Below, one piece after another: positions 1-9,501 of a stretch of 64,000 nucleotides of DNA; within the stretch, counting starts at the first letter, position 1; every line of letters begins with the position of its first letter. Under the pieces are notes generated by a model, which had not been told where the DNA came from, did no database searches, and worked only from the letters and a program-made list of their open reading frames with translations. The DNA lies in the NCBI GenBank assembly GCA_002280515.1, contig NCEA01000004.1, positions 1-64,000 on the forward strand, in the 5' to 3' direction. The DNA comes from Rhodobacterales bacterium 32-67-9. Its GTDB lineage: Bacteria; Pseudomonadota; Alphaproteobacteria; Rhodobacterales; Rhodobacteraceae. A program made the position numbers and the translations under genes.

Positions 1-54
1 GCCCATCCGGTTCAGCCCGCGCTTGCGGGCCTTCTTCAGGTCCGGTGTGCTCAT
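1..54 (-). CDS. Partial gene, N-terminus only (unknown product)
   Basis: An ATG on the minus strand at 54 opens a frame that runs off the window edge. It encodes the 18 residues MSTPDLKKARKRGLNRMG, a basic start. The ATG overlaps the TGA of the upstream acyltransferase in an ATGA junction, so the two genes are probably translationally coupled and belong to the same exopolysaccharide-type operon. The fragment is too short to name a family. Confidence 0.5.
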   Translation of the reverse strand, partial: MSTPDLKKARKRGLNRMG

Positions 55-1127
55 TCTTTCGGACCTCCTGCAGCGACCGCGCGCGAAGTCTCCTGTGCCT
101 CCAGCCGCCTGCCGAACATCATCAGCGGCGCCTCGAACCACGTGAACGACATCCAGGCCGCGACATAAGTCGCCACCAGACACAAAGGTCCCATGATCCA
201 GAACGACGGTGTCGCGATGCCAAGCCTCCCGACCGCCATGAACAGCGCGTAGAGAAAGAAGAAGTGGAAGAGGTAGATGAAGTAGGAATAGAGTCCCACC
301 CGCGCAGCAGCGTCCAGAACCCGCCCGCGCAGGCCGCTGAGCAGCGTTTCGCACGCGGCGATCGTGGTGCAGGTCGCCATCGTCACAGTCGTGAACAGCG
401 CGGCCGATCCGACCGGTCCGCCCGACTTCCACACGGCGATCGCAACGATCGTGCCGACCGCCAGCATTGCCCAGAGATGCCGGACCCGCCCGATCAGCAC
501 CGCGACCAGCCCACCGCTCGCGATGCTGTCGAGCCGCGCCAGTGGGAAGTAGTAAATGTTCTCGTACCCGCCCGCGTAGAGCTGGACGCGGAGCAGAAAT
601 GGCGCAATCGCAAGGAATATGAGGATTGCCGTGAAGGATCGTCTGAACAGGAATGCGGACAGACCGAAGAGTATATAGGCGAACTCCTCGACCGACAGTG
701 ACCAGGTGATCGTGTACGGCACGCTATCCGGCCCGGTGAGGAATGCGAACCAACCCGTCAGGAAAAGATAGGCCACCCAAATCCGGTCTAGGGTTTCCGC
801 CTCGTACCGGGTGACCGTCGCGGCAACGAAGAAGATCGTAACCGCGACAAAGTAGAGGGGCACGATGCGGAACACCCGGCGTAGAACGAACGCCTTGATC
901 GATCCGCGCCCGCTATGGCCGAGCAGGAAGCGGGTAATAAGGAACCCGCTCAGCGGATAGAAGATGTCGACGCCGAGAAAGCCGTAACGCAGGAATTGCC
1001 GGGCCACCGCGTCCAGTTCCTCCACTGGGTAACGCGTGGCGACATGGAAAAGCACGACCATCGTGACCGCGATGGCGCGGATCGTGTCGAGTAGGTTTGA
1101 CCGATTGGCGAAAAGCGCAGGTTTCAT
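51..1127 (-). CDS. Acyltransferase family 3 membrane protein (polysaccharide O-acyltransferase)
   Basis: This 358-residue protein is a multi-pass inner-membrane acyltransferase of the acyltransferase_3 (OafA/ExoZ-like) family, which transfers acetyl or other acyl groups to surface sugars. The N-terminus carries the family's RAIAVTMVVLFHV segment with its conserved Arg and His (about residues 17-28). It is followed by a GVDIFYPLSGFLI motif near residue 52 and a TWSLSVEEFAYILF motif near residue 140; the rest alternates hydrophobic helices and short loops. The start ATG overlaps the stop of the polymerase-like gene upstream (ATGA), and its own stop overlaps the next start, so three genes appear to be one operon. 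The acceptor sugar cannot be read from the sequence. Confidence 0.85.
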   Translation of the reverse strand: MKPALFANRSNLLDTIRAIAVTMVVLFHVATRYPVEELDAVARQFLRYGFLGVDIFYPLSGFLITRFLLGHSGRGSIKAFVLRRVFRIVPLYFVAVTIFFVAATVTRYEAETLDRIWVAYLFLTGWFAFLTGPDSVPYTITWSLSVEEFAYILFGLSAFLFRRSFTAILIFLAIAPFLLRVQLYAGGYENIYYFPLARLDSIASGGLVAVLIGRVRHLWAMLAVGTIVAIAVWKSGGPVGSAALFTTVTMATCTTIAACETLLSGLRGRVLDAAARVGLYSYFIYLFHFFFLYALFMAVGRLGIATPSFWIMGPLCLVATYVAAWMSFTWFEAPLMMFGRRLEAQETSRAVAAGGPKE

Positions 1128-2560
1128 CGTTGTCCTTTTTCAGCCCGCTGCCGGGCAATCGGGGTTGCATCCCTGCGGGAAAGCTCGGGAGCAAAGCGGG
1201 AATAGGCCGGCCCGGACCTTCGGTTGTCGTCGGCAGGCGGGGGCGATTCGTCGTCCGGCGCGTCATGTGCGGCGAGCAGGAAGACCCCGCTACCGATCAT
1301 GAACATCACGAGCGAGGCAACCTCGCTCCAGACATAAACTGTCGCGAGCGTCAGTGTCAGACTGACCAGCATGATCCCCCAGCCGAGGCGAGCGTTAGAC
1401 AGCTCTCCACCCGGCTTGAAGGCACGTTTGCCGACGCCGACCAGTCCGGTGACGACGGCGGCGAACAGGAACAGGAAGGCCGGCAATCCGAAGATCAGTG
1501 CGAGTGCAAGCCAGAAGTTGTCGAGACTGCCCGTCATCCAGGACGGAAGGTCCCACTGCCGGAAACCGATCCCGAACAAAGGCGTTTTGGCAATCTGCGT
1601 CATTCCGTATTCGAACAGGATGAAACGCACATTTGCCGTCGAGGCCGAGAAGGTCAGCAGGGACATCAAGGCGACAATTCCCGGTCTGTTGGAGCCGAGT
1701 TCGATAACCGTGTACGAGATGGTGAATAACAACCCGAAATAGAGCCAGCGCCGCTCGACATTTCGGAAAAGATGCGCATAGAAGATGAGGCCGACCTGTG
1801 CCAGAGCCGATAGAAGCGGTCCACTCGACACCGACATGACGCAGCTTGCGATGATTACAAGCGTCCCCGCCCAGCGACGGAATCCGGAAATCACGCCCCT
1901 TAGACCGACGAAATAGACCGACAGCGCCAGAGAGCAGAACAGTCCGTAGTGAATCGGGTGGGCAAAGACGAACTGCACCCGGTCCATCCCCATCCGGCGC
2001 ATGTAATTGACGTCCTTCACGCTCTTCACGCCGGGTATCTGCTCGAACAGATAGGGAAGCACGAATTTCCCGGTGATGGTCTCGTAGACCGCGAAGGGGA
2101 AGCTTATGATGACGAAAGCCGCCAGCACCTTGGCCATCCACTGAAAATCCGCGGCCGAACGGATCGTCGCGCGGCCGGCCAGATATCCGCCGAGGAAGAT
2201 GATCGAATTTGATCCGGCGTACTGCAGCGCGATCCGCGGATCGTGGATGAACGGCACGAAGGTGCGCCAAGCCATGTAACCCAGGATCAGCCAGTCGATA
2301 CATGTGACCTTGCCGTATTGCCCGCGCATCAGATTGAAAAGCTGGATCGGCATCAGCACGAGAAACAGCGCCCGTGACGGCGACATCACCCAGGTGCCCA
2401 GGTTGAACGTCACCGGCAGCATCAGCGTGATCAGCGCGAAGGTGGCCAGAACCGGCCGCCCCGACGCGGCGGTCGCCGGTCGTGTGCCGCGCATCTCTCG
2501 CGCTGGAATTCTGACAGTCGTGTCGCTCAAGTCGGCGGGTTTCCTGCTAATTCTATCCAA
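1124..2560 (-). CDS. Polysaccharide polymerase / O-antigen ligase-like membrane protein
   Basis: The 478-residue protein has about ten or more hydrophobic segments between residues 35 and 430, and polar ends: a basic, Thr-rich N-terminus and a proline- and Arg-rich C-terminal tail of about 50 residues. The layout (long central periplasmic-type loop, motifs such as FAHPIHYGLFCSL and SNRPGIVALMSLLTFSAS) fits the Wzy/WaaL class that polymerises or ligates polysaccharide repeat units. It is the first gene of a minus-strand operon with the acyltransferase and faces a divergent glycosyltransferase across 271 bp. The family call rests on topology and neighbours, because these proteins share little sequence; a specific Wzy versus ligase role is not resolved. 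Confidence 0.7.
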   Translation of the reverse strand: MDRISRKPADLSDTTVRIPAREMRGTRPATAASGRPVLATFALITLMLPVTFNLGTWVMSPSRALFLVLMPIQLFNLMRGQYGKVTCIDWLILGYMAWRTFVPFIHDPRIALQYAGSNSIIFLGGYLAGRATIRSAADFQWMAKVLAAFVIISFPFAVYETITGKFVLPYLFEQIPGVKSVKDVNYMRRMGMDRVQFVFAHPIHYGLFCSLALSVYFVGLRGVISGFRRWAGTLVIIASCVMSVSSGPLLSALAQVGLIFYAHLFRNVERRWLYFGLLFTISYTVIELGSNRPGIVALMSLLTFSASTANVRFILFEYGMTQIAKTPLFGIGFRQWDLPSWMTGSLDNFWLALALIFGLPAFLFLFAAVVTGLVGVGKRAFKPGGELSNARLGWGIMLVSLTLTLATVYVWSEVASLVMFMIGSGVFLLAAHDAPDDESPPPADDNRRSGPAYSRFAPELSRRDATPIARQRAEKGQR

Positions 2561-2831
2561 TGACTAAATGAGGGCATTGCGGCTGTCCATCGCGGCGCCG
2601 GGACTGGCGGATTCCCGCCATTCTCCAGATGGCTTGTCACGATTGCGACGACAATCGGTGGCCACGGGCAGGATCGGCGCCGCCGGGGAACCGCCGGTCA
2701 GTCCGCAGCAGCGCATCCGCTTTTCATTTTTCTGTCATGGCATTAGACCGAATCTATAGTGGCGAGCACTTCCTTTGAAACGATCTTAGTTCGCCATACC
2801 CGCGTCATGGAAGCTATGCGTTAATCGCTTG
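2561..2831. promoter_or_regulatory. Divergent intergenic control region of the polysaccharide genes
   Basis: This 271-bp gap separates the minus-strand polymerase operon from the plus-strand glycosyltransferase and holds no credible gene. It contains a 6-bp inverted repeat CGATTG/CAATCG at 2640-2657 with a 6-nt spacer, which could be an operator. A TATAGT hexamer at 2755-2760 is a plausible -10 element for the glycosyltransferase, with only a weak -35 (TCTGTC) 18 bp upstream. The stretch 2720-2830 is visibly more AT-rich than the flanking genes, as expected for a promoter. Confidence 0.35.
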
Positions 2832-3989
2832 ATGCTAGACTGTGCATTTCCGCGACGGGTGGTCCGGGCCTTGATGACGATGCCTTGCGAGGATGTCGGC
2901 GTCGGACGGACCTGCCGGTCGATCCTTTCCGCCTCTGCCGCGGATGGTCTTTTGACTGAGTTCTTCACCTCGGCGCTGCGCGGCGCCCGCCCAACCGGCC
3001 TGTCGGTGCGCACCGCGATGCCCGGGCCGCTTTCACGGGCACCGTTCGCGCTCGCCCGGAGACTTGCCGAGCCGGTGCTGCATCGGCGGTTTCTGGCGTC
3101 TCTCCAAGAGGGTGACATCGCGTATCTCTGGCCGTCGACGCCGGTCGGGATCTACGAACGCCTTGCCCGGCGTGGCGTTCCGATCGCTGTGGAATCGGTG
3201 AACACGCGGATGGCGGCGGCGAAGCCTATTCTTGATGCCGCCTATGCGGCCCTTGGTCTGCCGCCCGGGCATGACATCACTGACGCGCGGATCGCCGACC
3301 AGAATCGCCGGCATGCGCTTTGCACCGCAATCTTCGCGCCCAGCCCCGTGACCGAACGCGCGTTCGCCGGTACTGCGGTCGCCGACCGGATCATCCCGTC
3401 GAGCTACGGGACATGGGTACCGGAGAGATTGCCTGTGCGCCCCCAGAAAACTCCCGGCGCGCCGGTTGTCTTCGTCTTCGTTGGAGCGGTCTGCGTCCGC
3501 AAGGGTGCCCACCTGCTTCTGGAGGCATGGCGGAAACCGCCCGTTGGGGCCGTCTTGCGGCTTGTCGGCGATGTCGAGCCGGCGATCCGTGCCCGCTTCG
3601 CCGACGTGCTCGACAGCGAGAGTGTGTCCTGCGTCGGGTTCACCCGCAAGGTCTCGGCAGAGCTGTTCGGCGCCGATGTCGCCCTTCTCCCCTCGCTGGA
3701 AGAGGGCGACCCGATTGCCACCTACGAAGCGGCCGCCCACGGCTTGCCGGTCATCGCCTCGGAACCGGGCGCAGGTCGGATCGGGGCCGAGACCGGGGTG
3801 ATCAGCATCGTGGATCCCAACGATATCGAGGCGCTCCGCGCCCGGATCGCAGATTTTACCGCATCCGAGGAGTTGCGGCGCGACCGGGGCGCCGCGGCGC
3901 GGCAGGCGGCCCTGGGATACGACTGGTCGCGGGTCGGCCCGCTCCGGTTCGTCCGCCTCTTCGAAAAGCTCGGCCTGACCCGTCGATGA
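2832..3989 (+). CDS. GT4-family glycosyltransferase
   Basis: This 385-residue cytosolic glycosyltransferase has a GT-B fold of the GT4 group. The C-terminal donor-binding half contains VFVFVGAVCVRKGAHLLLEAW (from about residue 213) and the diagnostic EX7E motif EEGDPIATYEAAAHGLPVIAS (about 294-314) that contacts the nucleotide-sugar. The N-terminal half is less conserved. The ATG at 2832 follows an in-frame TTG; another ATG lies at 2874 and cannot be excluded. The gene diverges from the polymerase/acyltransferase operon, so it probably adds a sugar to the same surface polysaccharide. The sugar is unknown. Confidence 0.85.
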   Translation: MLDCAFPRRVVRALMTMPCEDVGVGRTCRSILSASAADGLLTEFFTSALRGARPTGLSVRTAMPGPLSRAPFALARRLAEPVLHRRFLASLQEGDIAYLWPSTPVGIYERLARRGVPIAVESVNTRMAAAKPILDAAYAALGLPPGHDITDARIADQNRRHALCTAIFAPSPVTERAFAGTAVADRIIPSSYGTWVPERLPVRPQKTPGAPVVFVFVGAVCVRKGAHLLLEAWRKPPVGAVLRLVGDVEPAIRARFADVLDSESVSCVGFTRKVSAELFGADVALLPSLEEGDPIATYEAAAHGLPVIASEPGAGRIGAETGVISIVDPNDIEALRARIADFTASEELRRDRGAAARQAALGYDWSRVGPLRFVRLFEKLGLTRR

Positions 3990-4029
3990 CGGCCCGGGGG
4001 CGGTCCGCGAGGACGACGGGCACCCGCCG

Positions 4030-4947
4030 CTAGAAATCCGTTCCTTGCGGACCGATGTGGCGCTCTCCGCGCACTTCGGCCAGCTCCACCTGCCGCTGCC
4101 GTTCGCGAAAACGAGCGCGGTCGTCGACCGTGTAATCGTGGATGCAGGCAGGGCAAGACACGCCGTCCTCGTAGTCGCGGTGGTGAAGATCTTCCGGCGC
4201 CAGCGGACGTCGGCATGCATGGCACATCCGGTGGCCCGTCTCGACCAGCCCGTGACCGACGCCGACCCGCTGGTCGAAGACGAAGCAGGCGCCTTGCCAC
4301 TTGCTTGACTCCGCCGGCACCTCCTCCAGATATTTCAGGATGCCGCCCTTGAGGTGAAACACCTCCTCCACGCCCTCCTTCAGTAGGAAGTTCGTCGATT
4401 TCTCGCAGCGGATGCCTCCGGTGCAGAACATCGCCACCCGCTTGTTGCCGAAGCGCCCGGCATTCGCGCGCCACCAGGCGGGAAATTCGCGGAAGCTTTT
4501 CGTGCCAGGGTCGATGGCGCCCTCGAAGGTGCCGATAGCGATCTCGTAGTCATTGCGGGTGTCGATCACAACGACATCCTCGGATGCGATCAGATCGTTC
4601 CAGTCCGCCGGCGCGAAATAGCGGCCGACCGCGCCCGTCGGATCGACTTCCGGCTCGCCCATCGTCACGATCTCGCGCTTGAGGCGGACCTTCATCCGCC
4701 CGAACGGCATGGCCGTCGCCCGGCTTTCCTTCCAGTCGAGATCGGCGCAACCCGGCAGCGCCCGGATATGGGCGAGAACCGCGTTGATCCCGCCGCGCGT
4801 GCCGGCGATGGTGCCGTTGATCCCCTCCCGCGCGAGGAGCAGCGTACCCCGCACCCCCCCTGCCTCACACGCCGTCAGAAGGCCCGGGCGCAACGCGGCC
4901 GGATCGGAAAAGGGCGTGAATTTGTAAAGCGCGGCGACGGTGAACAT
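4030..4947 (-). CDS. trhO: tRNA uridine(34) hydroxylase TrhO (rhodanese-domain, UPF0176)
   Basis: TrhO (YceA) hydroxylates uridine at the wobble position of tRNA as the first step of 5-(carboxy)methoxyuridine formation. The 305-residue protein has the family layout: an N-terminal domain with [14 protein letters not shown], a central rhodanese domain with the active-site loop [12 protein letters not shown], and a Cys-rich C-terminal tail (CHACRRPL... [10 protein letters not shown]) ending in a basic helix. The ATG at 4947 is chosen because it starts [13 protein letters not shown], the usual N-terminus; an in-frame ATG at 5013 would run back into the Hsp70-like gene. It lies 37 bp downstream of that gene on the same strand and converges on the glycosyltransferase. 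Confidence 0.93.
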   Translation of the reverse strand: MFTVAALYKFTPFSDPAALRPGLLTACEAGGVRGTLLLAREGINGTIAGTRGGINAVLAHIRALPGCADLDWKESRATAMPFGRMKVRLKREIVTMGEPEVDPTGAVGRYFAPADWNDLIASEDVVVIDTRNDYEIAIGTFEGAIDPGTKSFREFPAWWRANAGRFGNKRVAMFCTGGIRCEKSTNFLLKEGVEEVFHLKGGILKYLEEVPAESSKWQGACFVFDQRVGVGHGLVETGHRMCHACRRPLAPEDLHHRDYEDGVSCPACIHDYTVDDRARFRERQRQVELAEVRGERHIGPQGTDF

Positions 4948-4984
4948 GGGCGCGGTGATACGGGCCGCCGCCGTCACAGGCAAG

Positions 4985-6217
4985 TCAGTCCGCGTCGGCG
5001 GTACAAAGGGCAAGCCCCCTCACCACGGCCGTAAAGACATCGGAGCGTTCGACCCCGGCCCCCGGAAGCGCGGCCCGCACCTCTGCCTCGATCCCTGAGA
5101 GAAGGCTCGACCCGCCGACGAAGATCACCCGCCCGACCCGGTCGCCGCCGATACCCGCCAGCGCGAGAACCTCGCCGACCGCCGTCCGGATCGATCGGGC
5201 CGAGGGGTGGAGTGCGCAGACAAGCTCCGTCGCGGTCAGCACTGGCCGCAATCCCTGCTCCACGAGGCCAAGGTCGATCCCGGCCTCCGTTCCGCCATTC
5301 GCGCCGATCTTCGCGGCTTCGACGGCGAATGCGACATCGTGGCCGATCTCGTTTTCGATCACCCGGACAAGGCGGTTCAGGCGCTGCGGCTCCACCGCCA
5401 GCCGAGCCATGCCCTTGACGTTCCGCAAGGTCGCGGGCCCGTAGAGAAAGGCGATCTTCTCCCAACCCGCTAGGTCGTGGAAGAGGGCGCGCGGCACGTC
5501 ATGCAGGCCCGGCCCGATCTCGTTGCGCAACGCGCCGCCGAGACCGAGAAGTGGCATGACCTTCTCGAGGCTCAGCGCCTTGTCGAAGTCGGTGCCGCCC
5601 AGCCGGATGCCGTGGCTCGCGAGGATCTGCACCGCGCCGCCCCGGCTTTCGAACAGAGTAAAGTCCGACGTGCCGCCGCCAATATCGACGATCAGCCCGA
5701 TGCCACGCCCCGGTCCGGCGGCGCGGGCCGCCGCTTCGGGTTCGTTGACGAAGCGGATCTCGTCAAAGCCCGCGGCATGATAGCATTCCTTCAGATCAGC
5801 CTCGGCCTGCGCGTTGCGGCACGGATCGGCGCTGTGAAACCGCACCGGCCGGCCGGCGGCAACGCGCCGGAACGAAACGCCCTCGGCCGCTTCCGCCCGC
5901 TCGCGGATTTCCGCCAGGAACTCCGTGATGATCTCCAGCAGGGTCAGGCGGCGGTTGAGGAACTGCCGCCGTTCCCGCGCGAGCGGAGTTCCAAGGATGC
6001 TCTTCAGCGCCCGCATGAACCGCCCTTCCTTTCCGTCGATCATCGACCGCACGGCGGCGCTGCCGAAGACCGTGTGGCGCGCGCCGTAGTCGAGGAAGAT
6101 CGCCGTTGGCAGCGTTTCCTGCCCCGCCTCCAACGGCACGATCCGCGACCGCCCGTCGGTGAGGATCGCGGCGGCGGTGTTCGACGTGCCGAAATCGATG
6201 CCGATTGCGGAGGACAT
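4985..6217 (-). CDS. Hsp70-like ATPase (YegD family)
   Basis: The 410-residue protein keeps only the actin/Hsp70-type ATPase fold. Phosphate-1 motif [12 protein letters not shown] is at residues 6-17, the phosphate-2 motif [14 protein letters not shown] lies near residue 170, and the adenosine motif [12 protein letters not shown] is near the C-terminus. No substrate-binding and lid domains follow, which is typical of YegD-like proteins rather than DnaK. The ATG at 6217 is chosen because GIDFGTS must be near the N-terminus; the open frame continues upstream only as antisense of pncA/pncB. It diverges from pncA over 135 bp and is probably cotranscribed with trhO. Its client is unknown. Confidence 0.88.
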   Translation of the reverse strand: MSSAIGIDFGTSNTAAAILTDGRSRIVPLEAGQETLPTAIFLDYGARHTVFGSAAVRSMIDGKEGRFMRALKSILGTPLARERRQFLNRRLTLLEIITEFLAEIRERAEAAEGVSFRRVAAGRPVRFHSADPCRNAQAEADLKECYHAAGFDEIRFVNEPEAAARAAGPGRGIGLIVDIGGGTSDFTLFESRGGAVQILASHGIRLGGTDFDKALSLEKVMPLLGLGGALRNEIGPGLHDVPRALFHDLAGWEKIAFLYGPATLRNVKGMARLAVEPQRLNRLVRVIENEIGHDVAFAVEAAKIGANGGTEAGIDLGLVEQGLRPVLTATELVCALHPSARSIRTAVGEVLALAGIGGDRVGRVIFVGGSSLLSGIEAEVRAALPGAGVERSDVFTAVVRGLALCTADAD

Positions 6218-6352
6218 TGGGAAACCTGCGAAGGACGTATGGGAGGCGCGCGTGTAGCAAAGCCGGCGCCATGCCGCAAGGCGAAGCGGCGGCGCCCATT
6301 GACCTGACGCCGGGCGCGGCCTAGCAACGAAGAGTGCCAAAGGGAGGGAGCC

Positions 6353-6961
6353 ATGCGCCCGAATTTCGAAGCCCTGATCGTCATCGACGTGCAAAACGAT
6401 TTCTGCCCCGGCGGCGCCTTGGCGGTGGCCGGGGGCGACGCGATCGTTCCGGCCATCAATGCCCTTATGGGGGACTTCGCGGTGAAGGTCCTGACCCAGG
6501 ACTGGCACCCGGCCGACCATGCTTCCTTCGCTGCAAACCACCCCGGCGCCGCACCCTTCTCGATGACTGAGATGCCCTACGGCCCCCAGGTTCTCTGGCC
6601 CGCCCATTGCATCCAGGGCACGCACGGCGCGGCGTTCCACGGCGGCCTTGCGACCGATCCGGCCGACCTGATCGTCCGCAAGGGCTTTCGCCCCGCGATC
6701 GACAGTTACTCGGCCTTCTTCGAGAACGACCATGAAACGCCGACCGGACTGGACGGCTACCTGAAGTCGCGCGGCGTGACCGACCTGACCCTCGTCGGCC
6801 TCGCCACCGATTTCTGCGTCGCCTATTCGGCAATCGACGCGGCCGGTCTCGGCTATACCGTGACGGTTCTCGAAAGCGCCTGCCGGGCCATCGACCTTGA
6901 CGGAACGCTCGCCGATGCGCGCGACAGGATGCGCGCGGCCGGCGTGCGGTTGGTGGCCTGA
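6353..6961 (+). CDS. pncA: Nicotinamidase PncA
   Basis: PncA hydrolyses nicotinamide to nicotinate and ammonia in the NAD salvage pathway. The 202-residue protein is an isochorismatase-fold hydrolase. It has the Asp nucleophile partner in ALIVIDVQNDFCPGG at the N-terminus, the metal-site region TQDWHPADHASF near residue 45, and the catalytic Cys in LATDFCVAYSAIDA near residue 150. A good ribosome site (AGGGAGG) precedes ATG 6353. Its stop abuts the ATG of pncB, so the two consecutive salvage enzymes are almost certainly cotranscribed and coupled. Confidence 0.95.
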   Translation: MRPNFEALIVIDVQNDFCPGGALAVAGGDAIVPAINALMGDFAVKVLTQDWHPADHASFAANHPGAAPFSMTEMPYGPQVLWPAHCIQGTHGAAFHGGLATDPADLIVRKGFRPAIDSYSAFFENDHETPTGLDGYLKSRGVTDLTLVGLATDFCVAYSAIDAAGLGYTVTVLESACRAIDLDGTLADARDRMRAAGVRLVA

Positions 6962-8254
6962 ATGGTCGATATCGCAACCCGCGTCTACAACCACGCCTTC
7001 AAGATCGACCCGATTGTCCGGTCGCTCATCGACACCGATTTCTACAAGCTCCTGATGTGCCAGTCGGTGCTCCGCAACCGGCCCGACACCAACGTCACCT
7101 TCTCGCTTATCAACCGAACCACCGCGATCCCGCTTGCCGACCTGATCGACGAGGGCGAACTGCGCGAGCAACTCGACCATGCCCGCTCGATCTCGCTCAG
7201 CCGGGGCGAGAGCACCTGGCTGCGCGGCAACACCTTCTACGGCAAGCGGCAGATGTTCTCCTCGTCCTTCATGGAATGGTTCGAGGCGCTGCGCCTGCCG
7301 CCCTATCACCTCGAACGCAAGGGCGATCAGTACGAACTCACCTTCGAGGGCAAGTGGCCCGAGGTGATGCTGTGGGAAATCCCCGCGCTGGCGATCCTGA
7401 TGGAACTGCGCTCCCGCGCGGTGCTGGCGACGATGGGCAAGTTCGAGTTGCAGGTTCTCTACGCCCGCGCCATGACCCGGCTTTGGGAAAAGATCGAGCG
7501 TCTGCGCGCGATCAAGGGGCTGAGGATCGCCGATTTCGGCACCCGCCGCCGGCACAGCTTCCTCTGGCAGGACTGGTGCGTACAGGCGATGGCCGAGGGG
7601 TTGGGCGACGCTTTCGTAGGTACCTCAAACTGCCGCATCGCCATGCGCCGCGACATCGAGGCGATCGGCACCAACGCGCATGAACTGCCGATGATCTATT
7701 CCGCCCTCACCAACAGCGACGCCGAGCTGCGCGAGGCGCCCTACAAGGTTCTCGCCGACTGGCATGAGGAACACGACGGCAATCTCCGGATCATCCTGCC
7801 CGACACCTACGGCACCGAGGGTTTCCTGGAACACGCGCCCGACTGGCTGGCCGGCTGGACCGGGATTCGCATCGATTCCGGTGATCCTGCCACCGGCGCG
7901 GAGACCGCGATCCGCTGGTGGACCGAACGTGGCGAGGATCCGCGCAAGAAGCTGGTGATCTTCTCCGACGGCCTCGACGTCGCGAAGATCGAGGAACTGC
8001 ACGCCCAATTCGCGGGTAGGGTCAAGGTCTCCTTCGGCTGGGGCACGCTCCTGACCAACGATTTCCGCGGCTTCGTGCCCAACGACGGGCTTGCCCCCTT
8101 CAGCCTCGTCTGCAAGGCGGTCTCCGCCGACGGACGGCCGACGGTCAAGCTGTCGGACAACCCCAACAAGGCGATGGGACCGAAGGACGAGATCGCGCGC
8201 TACAAACGGATCTTCGGCGTCGGCGCGCAGGAAAAGCTCGACGTCGTCGTCTGA
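6962..8254 (+). CDS. pncB: Nicotinate phosphoribosyltransferase PncB
   Basis: PncB joins nicotinate to PRPP to give nicotinate mononucleotide, using ATP. The 430-residue length matches the family. Recognisable blocks are LIDTDFYKLLMCQSVL near residue 20, ADFGTRRRHSFLWQ near residue 190, TSNCRIAMRRDIEAIGTNAHE near 220 and the phosphate-binding FGWGTLLTNDF near 350. The ATG follows the pncA stop with no gap. Together pncA and pncB make a complete nicotinamide-to-NaMN module. Confidence 0.96.
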   Translation: MVDIATRVYNHAFKIDPIVRSLIDTDFYKLLMCQSVLRNRPDTNVTFSLINRTTAIPLADLIDEGELREQLDHARSISLSRGESTWLRGNTFYGKRQMFSSSFMEWFEALRLPPYHLERKGDQYELTFEGKWPEVMLWEIPALAILMELRSRAVLATMGKFELQVLYARAMTRLWEKIERLRAIKGLRIADFGTRRRHSFLWQDWCVQAMAEGLGDAFVGTSNCRIAMRRDIEAIGTNAHELPMIYSALTNSDAELREAPYKVLADWHEEHDGNLRIILPDTYGTEGFLEHAPDWLAGWTGIRIDSGDPATGAETAIRWWTERGEDPRKKLVIFSDGLDVAKIEELHAQFAGRVKVSFGWGTLLTNDFRGFVPNDGLAPFSLVCKAVSADGRPTVKLSDNPNKAMGPKDEIARYKRIFGVGAQEKLDVVV

Positions 8255-8296
8255 CCCTGCTGCCATCCATCCATCCCGCAACTTTCGGAGTCCGAT

Positions 8297-9418
8297 ATGA
8301 TATCCGCCCATGCACGCACGCCAGCCGAAAAGCCCCGAGCCCGCGCGCTCGGCCTGTCGGTGGAAGGCACGCCGGGGCCGCTGAACGCGATCACCGACGT
8401 GCCCGGCGTGGCGGTTGGCTATACGACGCTGATCGAAGGGCAGGGGCCTCTGGTTCCGGGTCACGGGCCGGTGCGCACCGGCGTCACCGCGATCCTGCCG
8501 CGCTCTCTGGACGATCTCCAGACCCCGGTCTTCGCCGGCTATCACAGCTTCAACGGCAACGGAGAACTGACGGGCGCCCACTACATCGCCGAGGCCGGCA
8601 AGATCTCGCTTCCCGTCACCATCACCAACACGAACTCCTGCGGTGTCGCCCGCGACGCGACGATCCGCTGGGCCACGCAGGCTTTTGCGGGCGCGTTCGA
8701 TGAGGATTTTGCCCTGCCGGTGGCGGCCGAGACCTATGACGGCTTCCTGAACGACATCAACGGCTTTCACGTAACGGCCGAGCATGTCTTCGCCGCGATC
8801 GAAAGCGCGACCTCGGGGCCGGTGGAAGAGGGCAGCGTCGGCGGCGGCACCGGCATGAAGTGCTTCGGCTTCAAGGCGGGATCCGGCACGGCGTCGCGGA
8901 TCGTCCCCTTTGCCGGGCAGGACTACATGCTCGGCGCATTCGTTCAGGCGAACTTCGGCGCGCGTGAGGACCTGACCGTGCTGGGGCGGAGGATCGGCGC
9001 CGCGTTCGACGGCTGGCAGATGCGCCGGCGAACCCCGGACCGTTCGCTCAGTTCCATCATCGCGGTGATCGCGACCGACGCGCCCTTCCTGCCGCACCAG
9101 TTGCGGCGCCTTGCCCAGCGCGCGACGGTCGGGGTCGCGCGGATGGGCGGGATTGGCCGCCACGGCTCGGGTGACATCTTCCTCGCCTTCTCGACCGCGA
9201 ACCGCGAGATTTCGGGCGGCACCGCGCCGGGTCTTCTTCAATCGGACTGGGTCCCCGACGAGCACATCGACGGCTTCTTCGAGGCGGCGGCGCAGTCGGT
9301 GGAGGAAGCGATCCTCAACAGCATGGTCGCCAATGCGGACATGGAGGGGCGCGACGGCAATTTTGTCCCCGCGATCCCGCACGACCGGCTGGCCGAATTG
9401 CTGGGATTAAACGTCTAG
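8297..9418 (+). CDS. P1-family peptidase (DmpA/BapA-type aminopeptidase)
   Basis: The 373-residue protein belongs to peptidase family S58, N-terminal nucleophile hydrolases that self-cleave into alpha and beta chains and act as D-/L-aminopeptidases or beta-peptidases. Family blocks are NAITDVPGVAVGYTTL (about 33), GELTGAHYIAEAG (about 93), TNTNSCGVARDATIRWA (about 113), a GGGTGMKCFGFKAGSGTASR block (about 182), and IIAVIATDAPFLPHQLRRLA (about 254). By alignment from memory the nucleophile is Ser253; here the residue before it is Ser252, whereas Gly or Asn is usual. The gene starts 42 bp after pncB and could share its transcript, although no functional link to NAD salvage is known. Confidence 0.9.
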   Translation: MISAHARTPAEKPRARALGLSVEGTPGPLNAITDVPGVAVGYTTLIEGQGPLVPGHGPVRTGVTAILPRSLDDLQTPVFAGYHSFNGNGELTGAHYIAEAGKISLPVTITNTNSCGVARDATIRWATQAFAGAFDEDFALPVAAETYDGFLNDINGFHVTAEHVFAAIESATSGPVEEGSVGGGTGMKCFGFKAGSGTASRIVPFAGQDYMLGAFVQANFGAREDLTVLGRRIGAAFDGWQMRRRTPDRSLSSIIAVIATDAPFLPHQLRRLAQRATVGVARMGGIGRHGSGDIFLAFSTANREISGGTAPGLLQSDWVPDEHIDGFFEAAAQSVEEAILNSMVANADMEGRDGNFVPAIPHDRLAELLGLNV

Positions 9419-9501
9419 ATTGTCGGAGACCTATTGGGTTCAGTGCCAGCGGCCCAGTTTCGACGCCAACGGGCGAAGGCATCCCGCTGCACGAACATGG
9501 C

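Noticed and set aside
6218-7555. Upstream extension of the Hsp70-like frame, giving one 856-codon open frame on the minus strand
   Set aside because: The extra 445 codons lie antisense to pncA and pncB. The Hsp70 phosphate-1 motif must be near the N-terminus, so ATG 6217 is the true start.
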